From Agrococcus baldri (GTDB taxonomy: Bacteria; Actinomycetota; Actinomycetes; Actinomycetales; Microbacteriaceae): DNA of 64,000 bases. Under the pieces are notes generated by a model. That model was not told the origin of the DNA, did not search any database, and saw only the letters and a program-made list of their open reading frames with translations. This document shows positions 8,956 through 17,089 of the stretch, one piece after another (the first letter of the stretch is position 1; every line of letters starts with the position of its first letter). The translations under genes were made by a program, and so were the position numbers. Location: the NCBI GenBank assembly GCA_007988785.1, contig BJUU01000003.1:1-64000 (forward strand). Reading direction: 5' to 3'.

Positions 8956-10467
8956 TCAGCACTCGATGTAGGCGACGGCGAGCCCGCCGAGCGCGGTCTC
9001 CTTGTACTTGTCGCTCATGTCAGCGCCTGTGCGCCGCATCGTCTCGACGGCGGTGTCGAGCGAGACGTAGTGGGTGCCGTCGCCCTGCTTCGCCATGCGG
9101 GCGGCGTTGATCGCCTTCACCGATGCCATCGCGTTGCGCTCGATGCAGGGGATCTGCACGAGCCCCTTGATGGGGTCGCACGTGAGGCCCAGGTTGTGCT
9201 CGATGCCGATCTCTGCCGCGTTCTCGATCTGCTCGGGGGTCGCGCCCAGCACGGCGGCGAAGCCGCCGGCGGCCATCGCGCACGCCGAGCCGACCTCGCC
9301 CTGGCAGCCGACCTCGGCGCCCGAGATCGAGGCGTTCGACTTGATGATGATGCCGATCGCGCCGGCCACGAGCAGGAAGCGCACCTGCCACGAGAGCTCG
9401 TCGTCGACGCAGTTCGCGAAGCGGTCGGCGTAGTGCATGACGGCGGGGATGATGCCGGCCGCGCCGTTCGTCGGCGCCGTCACGACCCGCGCGCCGGCGG
9501 CGTTCTCCTCGTTCACGGCGAGCGCGTACAGGTTCACCCATTCCATGCCCTCGAGCAGGTCCGGCCGGCCTTGCTTGGGCGCGGCGTCGCGGTCGAGCAG
9601 CTTCGCGTGCCACTCCTTCGAGCGGCGCTTCACATCGAGCCCGCCCGGCAGCACGCCCGGCGTCTCGATGCCGTGCGCGACGCACTCCTGCATGACCTCC
9701 CAGATGCGCTCGAGCTGGGCGATCGTCTGCTCGCGCGGCCGCCAGGCGGTCTCGTTCTCGAGCATCAGCTCGGCCACCGACATGCCCGTCTCGCGGCAGC
9801 GGGCGACGAGCTCGTCGCCGTGCGTGAACGGATGCGCGACCGGGTGCAGCTGCTCGGCCGGCGCGGGCACGGGCGAGAGCACGTCGCCCTCGTCGTGCCG
9901 CATGACGAAGCCGCCGCCGATCGAGTAGTAGCCGGCCGAGGCGATGGTGTCGTCGGATGCGTCGTAGGCGGTGATGCGCAGGGCGTTCGGGTGCTCGCGG
10001 CGCACGGTGAGCGGGCGGAAGACGAACACCTTGGCCTCGTCGAAGGGCACCGTCAGGCGGCCGCCGAGCGAGAGCTCGCCGGCGGCGCGGATCTGCTCGA
10101 GCGTCGCCGTGATCTGCGGGGTCTCGACCGTGTCGGGCGCGAGGCCCGAGAGGCCGAGCATGATCGCCGTGTCGGTGCCGTGCCCCGAGCCGGTGGCGCC
10201 CAGCGATCCCAGCAGGTCGACGCGCAGCCGCACGATCTCGTCGAACCTGCCCGAGGCATCCGCCTGCCCGATGAAGTCGAGCGCCGCCCGCATGGGGCCG
10301 ACGGTGTGCGACGAGGAGGGGCCGATGCCGATCTTGAACAGGTCGAGCACCGAGAGCGACTCGAAGACCGGCGCCGTCGCGGTGGCATGGCTGCCGACCT
10401 CGGTGGGCTCGGTCGCGCGTCCGTTCGTGATCGACGGCGTGCCGTCGGTCGTGGCGTGCGAGGTCAC
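8956..10467 (-). CDS. sdaA: L-serine ammonia-lyase (single-chain, iron-sulfur type)
   Basis: Deaminates L-serine to pyruvate and ammonia using an oxygen-labile 4Fe-4S cluster. The 503-residue protein is the fused form: a beta domain starting SVLDLFKIGIGPSSSHT near residue 38, and an alpha domain with the cluster-type cysteines in EVGCQGEVG, LTCDPIKG and IPCIERNAM. A ~35-residue Thr/Glu-rich N-terminal extension is unusual but carries no domain I recognise. GTG at 10467 is the likely start, preceded by GAAGGAG. A downstream start near the conserved LDLFKIG segment cannot be fully excluded. Confidence 0.95.
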   Translation of the reverse strand: MTSHATTDGTPSITNGRATEPTEVGSHATATAPVFESLSVLDLFKIGIGPSSSHTVGPMRAALDFIGQADASGRFDEIVRLRVDLLGSLGATGSGHGTDTAIMLGLSGLAPDTVETPQITATLEQIRAAGELSLGGRLTVPFDEAKVFVFRPLTVRREHPNALRITAYDASDDTIASAGYYSIGGGFVMRHDEGDVLSPVPAPAEQLHPVAHPFTHGDELVARCRETGMSVAELMLENETAWRPREQTIAQLERIWEVMQECVAHGIETPGVLPGGLDVKRRSKEWHAKLLDRDAAPKQGRPDLLEGMEWVNLYALAVNEENAAGARVVTAPTNGAAGIIPAVMHYADRFANCVDDELSWQVRFLLVAGAIGIIIKSNASISGAEVGCQGEVGSACAMAAGGFAAVLGATPEQIENAAEIGIEHNLGLTCDPIKGLVQIPCIERNAMASVKAINAARMAKQGDGTHYVSLDTAVETMRRTGADMSDKYKETALGGLAVAYIEC

Positions 10468-10513
10468 GATCAGCTCCTTCGCTTGCGTGCGCGCCGGAGC
10501 CGAGGGTGGTGGC

Positions 10514-10720
10514 TCAGGCGGTGCGGCCCGTCTGGTACTCGTCAGCGTAGTCGTCGTCCGAGGACTCGTACTCGGCGTAGTCGGCCCACTTGTCGACCTC
10601 GCCCGTGGCTGTGCCGCCGCCGAGCTCTGCCTGCAGCGCGTTGTAGTTCACGTCGGGGCTGTACGACTTCAGCTCTCGAGCGATCTTCGTGTGCTTTGCC
10701 TTCTGGCGACCACGACCCAT
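10514..10720 (-). CDS. DUF3073 small protein
   Basis: A 68-residue protein with the DUF3073 signature MGRGRQKAKHTKIARELKS, then YNALQAEL and an acidic C-terminus (DYAEYESSDDDYADEYQ). The basic head and acidic tail suggest nucleic-acid or ribosome association, but function is unknown. The family is actinobacterial. In related genomes the gene is often near purine genes; here it is upstream of sdaA on the same strand, 46 bp before the sdaA start. Confidence 0.93.
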   Translation of the reverse strand: MGRGRQKAKHTKIARELKSYSPDVNYNALQAELGGGTATGEVDKWADYAEYESSDDDYADEYQTGRTA

Positions 10721-10865
10721 GCTGGACCCCCTTGCTACTGGCGTCGGCTCTGCGGCCGACGAACGGTGGGAGAACTTCCTCTAATCAAGTCCAACCTCCA
10801 TCGTACCATCGCGCCTGTCGATCGGCTGTGTCCCGGCATCGGATGTGGACAGCGTTCTGCGCCGC

Positions 10866-11240
10866 TCAGGCTGCCGGGGTGGGCACCAGCACGGCGCCGA
10901 GCAGCAGGCCGAGCGCCGCGGCGATCGTGCCGCCCACGAGCGTGAGCGCCATGGTCGCGAGCGCGCGTCCCGCACGGCGCCGCTCGAGCTGCTCGACCGC
11001 CTGCACGGCGAACGCCGAGTAGGTCGAGAGGCCGCCGCAGAAGCCGGTGACGAGGATCGCCTCCCAGGCGCCGCTCAGCGGCAGGAGGCCGGTGGCGATG
11101 CCGGCGAGCAGGCTCGCGATCACGTTGACGCCGGCCGTCGTGCGCTCCGGCCGCTCGCTGCGCACCAGGCCGGCGAGGAAGCGCGCCGCGGCGCCCAGCC
11201 CGCCGGCGAGCGCGATGCCGAGCAGCTCGAGCGGGCTCAC
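10866..11240 (-). CDS. crcB: Fluoride efflux channel, subunit 2 (CrcB/Fluc)
   Basis: A 124-residue four-helix membrane protein of the Fluc family, which exports fluoride as an antiparallel dimer. Visible landmarks are AGGLGAAARFLAG near the N-terminus, the pore-helix motif GFCGGLSTYSAFA (family GGxTTFSTF), and a conserved Asn in VNVIASLLAG. GTG at 11240 overlaps the stop of the upstream crcB gene as GTGA, so the two subunits are translationally coupled. Paired genes of this kind usually form heterodimers in Gram-positive bacteria. Confidence 0.92.
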   Translation of the reverse strand: MSPLELLGIALAGGLGAAARFLAGLVRSERPERTTAGVNVIASLLAGIATGLLPLSGAWEAILVTGFCGGLSTYSAFAVQAVEQLERRRAGRALATMALTLVGGTIAAALGLLLGAVLVPTPAA

Positions 11241-11629
11241 GCGGCCCGCCCCTTCGCCAGCCGATGGCCGAGCGCGAGCCCCGCCCAGGCGGCGAGCAGG
11301 CAGGCGACGAGCATGCCGAGCGCGAGCGCGATGCCCGGCAGCGCCGGGATGAGCGTCGGCCAGCCGCTGCTCGCCGCGGCGGCGACGACGCTCGCGACGG
11401 CGACGGCGCTGAAGCTCGTGAAGCCGCCCAGCAGGCCCGCGCCGATGCCGTGCCGCACCCACGCGGGGGCGTCGGCGAGCGCCGCGACCGCGACACCGAG
11501 CAGCGCCGAGCCGACGGCGTTGATGGCCAGCAGCATCCACCACTCCGGCACCGCGAGCTGCAGCAGCGCCCGCGCTGTGGTGCCGAGCGCGCCGCCGACG
11601 AGCACGGCGGCGACGGAGCGGAGGAGCAT
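11237..11629 (-). CDS. crcB: Fluoride efflux channel, subunit 1 (CrcB/Fluc)
   Basis: First gene of the fluoride-channel pair: 130 residues, four hydrophobic helices, N-terminal GGALGTTARALLQ, conserved Asn in AINAVGSALLG, and pore motif GGFTSFSAVA. It is divergent from the MerR regulator. I looked for the conserved fluoride-riboswitch sequence upstream and did not find it, so regulation is unknown. Both subunits keep the polar-track residues expected of functional Fluc channels. Confidence 0.93.
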   Translation of the reverse strand: MLLRSVAAVLVGGALGTTARALLQLAVPEWWMLLAINAVGSALLGVAVAALADAPAWVRHGIGAGLLGGFTSFSAVAVASVVAAAASSGWPTLIPALPGIALALGMLVACLLAAWAGLALGHRLAKGRAA

Positions 11630-11757
11630 GTCGCCAGGGTATGCGGCGCGGGGTCACAGGATCGTAGGTCGTCCTTCGACACGGTGAGCGCCTTGCGGCG
11701 CACACCGGCTCAGGAGCCGGAGCGCGCGGCCGGAGGCCGCACGCGTCACGAGACCGG

Positions 11758-11782
11758 GGTTGACGTTGACGCAGCGTCAACC
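11758..11782. promoter_or_regulatory. Predicted MerR-family operator
   Basis: GTTGACGC-A-GCGTCAAC (11765-11781) is a perfect palindrome with one central base. An extra GGTTGAC on the left also mirrors GTCAACC on the right. It lies 16 bp before the MerR/TipA start, where autoregulatory sites of this family commonly sit. Inference from symmetry and position only. Confidence 0.6.
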
Positions 11783-11797
11783 AATACCGTCGTCGTC

Positions 11798-12538
11798 ATG
11801 GAGTGGTCGATCCAGCGCATCGCGAAGCTCGCCGGTGTCTCGAGCCGCACGCTGCGGCACTACGGCACCGTCGGGATCCTCGAACCTGCCCGTACCGATG
11901 CGGGAGGGATGCGCTGGTACGACGAGGCATCGCTCGGCCGGCTGCAGCGCATCCTGCTGCTGCGGGGGCTGGGCGTGGGGATCCCCGCGATCGCCGCGAG
12001 CCTCGAGCGCGCATCCGACGAGGAGGCGCTCGCGGCGCACCTCGTCGACCTCGAGCGCGAGGCAGACCGCGTCCAGAGGCAGATCCGCGCCGTCGAGCAG
12101 ACGCTGCGGGCACGAGAGAAGGGAGCCGTCATGACGGCAGAGCAGGCGCTCGACGGGTTCGACCAGAGCCAGTACGAGCAAGAGGTGACAGAGCGCTGGG
12201 GCGCCGACGCGTGGAAGCGCGGCCAGGACTGGTGGAAGAGCATGTCCGATGAGGACAAGCGCGCCTTCCAGCAGGAGCAGGCCGCGATCGTCGCGGACTT
12301 CGCGGCAGCCAAGGAGGCCGGCGAGCCGGTCGACTCGCAGGTCACCCAGGCGATCGTGCTGCGGCACTACCGCTGGATCGGCGGGGCCTGGCAGCAGGGC
12401 GAGCCGAACCTCGAGTACTTCGCGAACCTCGGCGACATGTACGTCGCCGACGACCGCTTCGGCGCCAACTACGGCGGCCGGGAGGGCGCGGAGTACGTGC
12501 GCGACGCGATGCGCGCGTTCGCGGCGAAGCGCCGGTAG
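11798..12538 (+). CDS. MerR family regulator, TipA-like with TipAS domain
   Basis: A 246-residue regulator. Residues 1-70 form a MerR winged helix-turn-helix: SIQRIAKLAGVSSRTLRHY, then the wing segment GGMRWYDE. A coiled-coil dimerisation helix follows (residues ~75-110). The C-terminal ~125 residues match the TipAS thiopeptide/multidrug-sensing fold, with the family-typical Q-Y-E-x-E-V-x-x-R-W-G pattern (QYEQEVTERWGADAW) and NLGDMYVADDRF. It probably activates drug-tolerance genes on binding a hydrophobic antibiotic. The RND exporter gene 76 bp downstream is an attractive target, though a hairpin terminator separates them. Confidence 0.92.
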   Translation: MEWSIQRIAKLAGVSSRTLRHYGTVGILEPARTDAGGMRWYDEASLGRLQRILLLRGLGVGIPAIAASLERASDEEALAAHLVDLEREADRVQRQIRAVEQTLRAREKGAVMTAEQALDGFDQSQYEQEVTERWGADAWKRGQDWWKSMSDEDKRAFQQEQAAIVADFAAAKEAGEPVDSQVTQAIVLRHYRWIGGAWQQGEPNLEYFANLGDMYVADDRFGANYGGREGAEYVRDAMRAFAAKRR

Positions 12539-12553
12539 GTCACGAGACCAGCG

Positions 12554-12587
12554 GGGCGGATGCCGGGGTGACACCCGGCATCCGCCC
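12554..12587 (+). terminator. Intrinsic terminator after MerR gene
   Basis: GGGCGGATGCCGGG pairs with CCCGGCATCCGCCC in a 14-bp perfect stem with a 6-nt loop, between the regulator and the RND gene. No U-tract is visible, as is usual in high-GC actinobacteria. Confidence 0.75.
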
Positions 12588-12614
12588 TTCAGGCTCCGGT
12601 GGGAGGATCAGCAG

Positions 12615-15600
12615 GTGCATCTGCTCTCGCTCGCCAGCATGAGGAACAAGGCGCTCGTCGCCCTCGTCACCATCTGCATCGCGATCTTCGGCGGCGTGGC
12701 GCTGTCGAGCCTCAAGACCGAGCTCACGCCCGAGCTCGAGCTGCCCGCCGTGGTCGTGAACACCAGCATGCAGGGCGCGAGCCCCGAGATCGTGAGCGAG
12801 GACGTCACCGGCCCGATCGAGGCGGCGGTGCAGTCGGTGCAGGGCCTCGAGGGCACGACCGGCACCTCGTCGACGGGCTCGAGCGTCGTGGTCGCCGAGT
12901 TCCAGTACGGCGTCAACATGGCCACGACCGAGCAGCGCGTGCAGCAGGCGGTGAACCGCATCGCGAGCCAGCTGCCGGAGGGCGCCGAGCCGACCGTGCT
13001 CACGGGCTCGATCGCCGACTTCCCGGTGCTGCAGCTCGCCGTCACCGGCCCGGGGGAGACCGCCTCGCTCGTCGATCGCGTCGAGACGGTCGCCGTGCCG
13101 CAGCTCGAGCGCACCGAGGGCGTGCGCGCCGTGCAGCTGCAGGGCGCGCCCGGCCAGCGCATCACGATCGCGCCCGACGACGGCGCGCTGACGGCGGCCG
13201 GCCTCTCGCGGCAGAGCATCACCGACGCCATCGACCAGCACGGCCAGCTGCTGCCTGGCGGCACGGTCGACGACGACGGCCAGACCCTGAGCGTGCAGAT
13301 CGGCGAGCGGCTCGGCTCGGTCGGCGACGTGGCCTCGCTGCCGCTCGCCGGCAGCGAGGCCGACGGCCAGGGCCAGGCGCCGGGCGAGGCGCAGGGCCCT
13401 GCTGCGGGCGGCGGCAGCCCCGGCACGATCGGCGACTTCGCCGAGGTCGCCCTCGCCGAGGATCCCGTCACCTCGGTCGCGCTCGTCGACGGCCAGCCCG
13501 CCATCACGCTCTCGATCACGAAGACGCAGGCGGCGAACACCGTCGACGTCTCGCACGCCGTGCAGGAGCTGCTGCCGGGCATCCGCGACGAGCTCGGCGA
13601 GGACGTCGAGATCACCACGATCCTCGACCAGGCGCCCTACATCGAGCACTCGATCGAGGCGCTCGCGGTCGAGGGCGTGCTCGGGCTCGTCTTCGCCGTC
13701 ATCGTCATCCTCATCTTCCTGTGGTCGCTCCGCTCCACGATCGTCACCGCCATCTCCATCCCGATGTCGGTGCTCATGACCTTCATCGGCATGTGGGGCG
13801 CGGGCTTCTCGCTCAACGTGCTGACCCTCGGCGCGCTCACCATCTCGATCGGCCGGGTCGTCGACGACTCGATCGTCGTGATCGAGAACATCAAGCGGCA
13901 CCTGGCCTTCCAGGCATCGAAGGCCAAGGCGATCCTGGATGCGGTGCGCGAGGTCGCGGGCGCGATCACGGCGTCGACGGTCACCACCGTCATCGTCTTC
14001 CTGCCGCTCGCCTTCGTCAGCGACATCACCGGCGAGCTCTTCCGCCCCTTCGCGCTCACGGTGACGATCGCGCTGCTCTCCTCGCTCGTGATCGCGCTGA
14101 CGATCGTGCCCGTGCTGGCCTCCTGGCTGCTCCGGCGCCCGAAGGAGGCCGTCGCGGCAGAGCAGGCCGCCGCCGCGGCGGCAGAGGAGACCGTGCGCCC
14201 GGCCCGGCGGGGCCCGTTCGGCCGGCGCCGCGCATCCGCCCCCGTGGCCCGGCACGAGGCGGCGGCCGAGCCGGCCGACCGGCCCGAGCGCAGCGACCGG
14301 CTGCGCCGCGCCTACCGCCCGGTGCTGCTCGCGACCCTGCGCAAGCCCTGGCTGGTGCTCGTGGGCGCCGTCGTCGTGCTGGGCGCCAGCGTCGCAGCGG
14401 TGCCGCTCATGGCCATCAACTTCCTCGGCGACGACGGCCAGACCACGGTGCAGCTCACGCAGGAGCTCGAGCCGGGCGCCTCGCTCGAGACGCAGCTCGA
14501 CGAGGCCGAGACGCTGTCGGGGCGGCTGCAGGAGCTCGACGGGGTCGAGACCGTCTCCGCCACCGTCTCGAGCGGCGCGGGCGCCTTCGCGGCGTTCACC
14601 GGCGGAGGCGGCGGCACCTCGGTGCGCTACGGGGTCATCGCCGCCGACGGCACCGACATGGAGGCGCTGCGCACCGAGATCCTGGCGGAGGGCGAGGACG
14701 CCGCGGGCGAGGTGACGGTCGGCTCGTCCGGCGGGCTGGGCGGCAGCGACATCACCGTCGAGGTGCAGGCGCCGACGCCCGACGCGCTCGAGGCGGCGAC
14801 CGCATCCGTCTCCGACCGCGTGGCGGGGCTCGACGGCGTCGCGCAGGTGACCGACTCGCTCGAGGGCGCGCAGCCGCTCGTGCAGGTCGCCGTCGACCGC
14901 GAGCTCGCCGCCGACCTGGGGCTGAGCGAGGCCGCCGTCTCCGGCCTCGTCGCGCAGGCGATGCAGCCGACGCCGGTCGGCGACATCCAGCTCGACGGCT
15001 CGCTCGTGCGCATCTGGCTCGACGCCATCGCGCCGGCCGCCTCGCTCGACGAGCTGCGCAGCCTCGAGCTGCCGACGCCGGGCGGGCCGCTGCCGCTCTC
15101 GGACGTCGCGGAGGTGACCGAGGTCACCGGGCCCGTCTCGATCGCGACGAGCGACGGCAGCCGCACCGCCACCGTCACCGTCACGCCCGACGCGACCGAC
15201 GTCGGCGGGGTCTCGGCGAGCCTGCAGGCCGAGCTCGACGAGCTCGAGCTCGACGACGGCGCGACCGCCTCGATCGGGGGCGTCGCCACCCAGATCACGG
15301 ATGCGTTCACGCAGCTCGGGATCGCGGCCCTGATCGCGGTGCTGCTCGTCTACGTCGTCATGGTGGCGACCTTCAAGAGCCTGCTGCAGCCGTTCCTGCT
15401 GCTCGTGTCGGTGCCGTTCGCGGCGACCGGGGCGATCGCGATGCAGCTCATCACCGGCGTGCCGCTCGGCGTGGCATCGATGGTGGGCGTGCTCATGCTC
15501 GTGGGCATCGTGGTGACGAACGCGATCGTGCTCATCGATCTCGTGAACCAGTACCGCGACCGCGGGCTGAGCGTGCGCGAGGCGCTCGTCGAGGGCGCGG

Positions 15601-15875
15601 AGCGCAGGCTGCGGCCGATCCTGATGACGGCGGCGGCGACCATCTTCGCGCTCGTGCCGATGGCGGCGGGCCTCACCGGCCAGGGCGGCTTCATCTCGCA
15701 GCCGCTCGCGATCGTCGTGATCGGCGGGCTCATCTCGTCGACCCTGCTGACGCTCATCGTGCTGCCGGTCCTGTACCTCGTGGTCGAGGGCGCCATCGAG
15801 CGCCGCCGGGTGCGTCGCGGCACGGGCACCCGCGCCGAGCGCCGCGGCGAGCTCGCGGCGGCCAGCGAGCGCTGA
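12615..15875 (+). CDS. RND family (HAE1-type) efflux transporter
   Basis: A 1086-residue inner-membrane transporter of the AcrB-like superfamily. It has the two-fold layout: TM1 near residues 10-30, a porter domain, a TM2-6 block, a Pro/Ala/Arg-rich cytosolic linker (roughly residues 515-560), and a repeated second half ending in TM8-12. The proton-relay motif in TM4 is GRVVDDSIVVIENIKRH with the paired Asp, and the second half has VGIVVTNAIVLIDLVNQY. GTG at 12615 is chosen because VHLLSLASMRNKALVAL matches the usual family N-terminus and GGGAGG precedes it. No periplasmic adaptor gene is nearby, which is normal for single-component RND pumps in monoderm bacteria. Substrate is unknown; the adjacent TipA-type regulator hints at drugs. 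Confidence 0.93.
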   Translation: MHLLSLASMRNKALVALVTICIAIFGGVALSSLKTELTPELELPAVVVNTSMQGASPEIVSEDVTGPIEAAVQSVQGLEGTTGTSSTGSSVVVAEFQYGVNMATTEQRVQQAVNRIASQLPEGAEPTVLTGSIADFPVLQLAVTGPGETASLVDRVETVAVPQLERTEGVRAVQLQGAPGQRITIAPDDGALTAAGLSRQSITDAIDQHGQLLPGGTVDDDGQTLSVQIGERLGSVGDVASLPLAGSEADGQGQAPGEAQGPAAGGGSPGTIGDFAEVALAEDPVTSVALVDGQPAITLSITKTQAANTVDVSHAVQELLPGIRDELGEDVEITTILDQAPYIEHSIEALAVEGVLGLVFAVIVILIFLWSLRSTIVTAISIPMSVLMTFIGMWGAGFSLNVLTLGALTISIGRVVDDSIVVIENIKRHLAFQASKAKAILDAVREVAGAITASTVTTVIVFLPLAFVSDITGELFRPFALTVTIALLSSLVIALTIVPVLASWLLRRPKEAVAAEQAAAAAAEETVRPARRGPFGRRRASAPVARHEAAAEPADRPERSDRLRRAYRPVLLATLRKPWLVLVGAVVVLGASVAAVPLMAINFLGDDGQTTVQLTQELEPGASLETQLDEAETLSGRLQELDGVETVSATVSSGAGAFAAFTGGGGGTSVRYGVIAADGTDMEALRTEILAEGEDAAGEVTVGSSGGLGGSDITVEVQAPTPDALEAATASVSDRVAGLDGVAQVTDSLEGAQPLVQVAVDRELAADLGLSEAAVSGLVAQAMQPTPVGDIQLDGSLVRIWLDAIAPAASLDELRSLELPTPGGPLPLSDVAEVTEVTGPVSIATSDGSRTATVTVTPDATDVGGVSASLQAELDELELDDGATASIGGVATQITDAFTQLGIAALIAVLLVYVVMVATFKSLLQPFLLLVSVPFAATGAIAMQLITGVPLGVASMVGVLMLVGIVVTNAIVLIDLVNQYRDRGLSVREALVEGAERRLRPILMTAAATIFALVPMAAGLTGQGGFISQPLAIVVIGGLISSTLLTLIVLPVLYLVVEGAIERRRVRRGTGTRAERRGELAAASER

Positions 15876-15953
15876 GATCGCTCCCAGCAGATGCTGGGGG
15901 TGCGCTGATTGGATGTGCGCGAGCCGCCAGCCGTGGAGTGAAGGAGGTCGAGG

Positions 15954-16889
15954 GTGCCCGCGTTCCTGATCGTGCACTCCGCCCTGCAGGACGGGCGGCT
16001 CGACGCGTACCGGCAGCCGCCGACGCTCGACATCGGCGGGCTCCGCGCGCCGCTCGACTGGGGCGACATCACCCTGCACGTGCCGGCCGGCGACCTCCCG
16101 GTGACCGTGTTCGTCACGCGCGCGAGCGGGCACGTCGAGGGCGCCACGATCACCGTGCGGGCGCCGGCCGGCACCGGCACCCGGCTCACCTTCGTGCCCC
16201 CGCTGCAGCCCGGCGGGCGGTCGATGCTGCGCATCGACGGGCAGTGGGCCTCCGACTCGTCGATGCACTACTACGCCGCGCGCGACGCCAGGGTGCTCGC
16301 GCAGGCGCCGCCCGCGCGGCCCGCGGCGCCGACGCCGCCGGTCGGTCCGATGCCGGGCTCGACCGGCTCGGTGCCCACGAACGTCTCGAGCTTCGGTCGC
16401 GAGCAGGGCTCGCTCGTCGACCCGGTGCAGCCCTCGGCCGAGTCGCCCGTGCAGCCCGCCAGGCTCGCGCAGCCCCCGCATCTGGGGCCGCATCCCGCCC
16501 CGGCCGGGCCGACGCATCCGTCACCGCCCCCGTCCTTCGGCCAGCGCACCGCGCACGACGCGCCCGGCCCCGGACCCGCTGCCGGGCGGCAGCCGCCGCC
16601 CATCCCGACGCCCGCCGAGTTCCACCGGCTCGAGCAGGAGGCGCACGACGCGCAGCGCCGCGTCTACGAGGCGTGGCAGGCGCAGCAGCGGGCGCAGTCG
16701 GCGCAGCGCGGGCCGACGCCGCACGACGGCGCGCCCCAGCCGGTCGGGCTGCAGGCGAACACCGGTCAGGCGCAGCCGGCGTGGTACCCGGATCCGTTCC
16801 GGCGCGCGGAGCAGCGCTGGTTCGACGGGCGGCAGTGGACGGCCTCGGTGATGCGCGGCGGCGTGCGAGGGCACGACCAGCCGGGCTGA
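15954..16889 (+). CDS. DUF2510 protein with N-terminal beta-rich domain
   Basis: A 311-residue protein in three parts. Residues 1-110 look like a compact beta domain I do not recognise (VDIGGLRAPLDWGD-like strands, ends LRIDGQWAS). Residues ~115-260 are Pro/Gln/Arg-rich disordered sequence. The C-terminus is a DUF2510 module, AWYPDPFRRAEQRWFDGRQW, a short Trp-rich motif common in actinobacterial membrane or envelope proteins. Unlike most DUF2510 proteins there is no transmembrane helix. GTG at 15954 follows a strong AAGGAGG. The N-terminal domain is similar in layout to small intracellular ligand-binding beta folds, but that is only an impression. Confidence 0.8.
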   Translation: MPAFLIVHSALQDGRLDAYRQPPTLDIGGLRAPLDWGDITLHVPAGDLPVTVFVTRASGHVEGATITVRAPAGTGTRLTFVPPLQPGGRSMLRIDGQWASDSSMHYYAARDARVLAQAPPARPAAPTPPVGPMPGSTGSVPTNVSSFGREQGSLVDPVQPSAESPVQPARLAQPPHLGPHPAPAGPTHPSPPPSFGQRTAHDAPGPGPAAGRQPPPIPTPAEFHRLEQEAHDAQRRVYEAWQAQQRAQSAQRGPTPHDGAPQPVGLQANTGQAQPAWYPDPFRRAEQRWFDGRQWTASVMRGGVRGHDQPG

Positions 16890-17089
16890 GGCTCGCGACT
16901 GCCACTGTCGCGGAGCGCGCCTTTGCCGTAGGGTTGTCGGGTCGGCTCGGGACAGACGCGTGTGCGTCGCAATGGAGTGTCACCGCGGCCGGAGTTCCCG
17001 CGAGCACTCTCGCGGTTGATCGGAATCCCCCGCGATGAATGCGGCTCTACCAGCGCGAGCGCTGTCTCGCGCGCAACGAAATGCGAGCA

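Noticed and set aside
11630-11757. Possible fluoride riboswitch upstream of crcB
   Set aside because: The conserved GGNGAUGG and CUGAUGACNCCUAC elements are absent.
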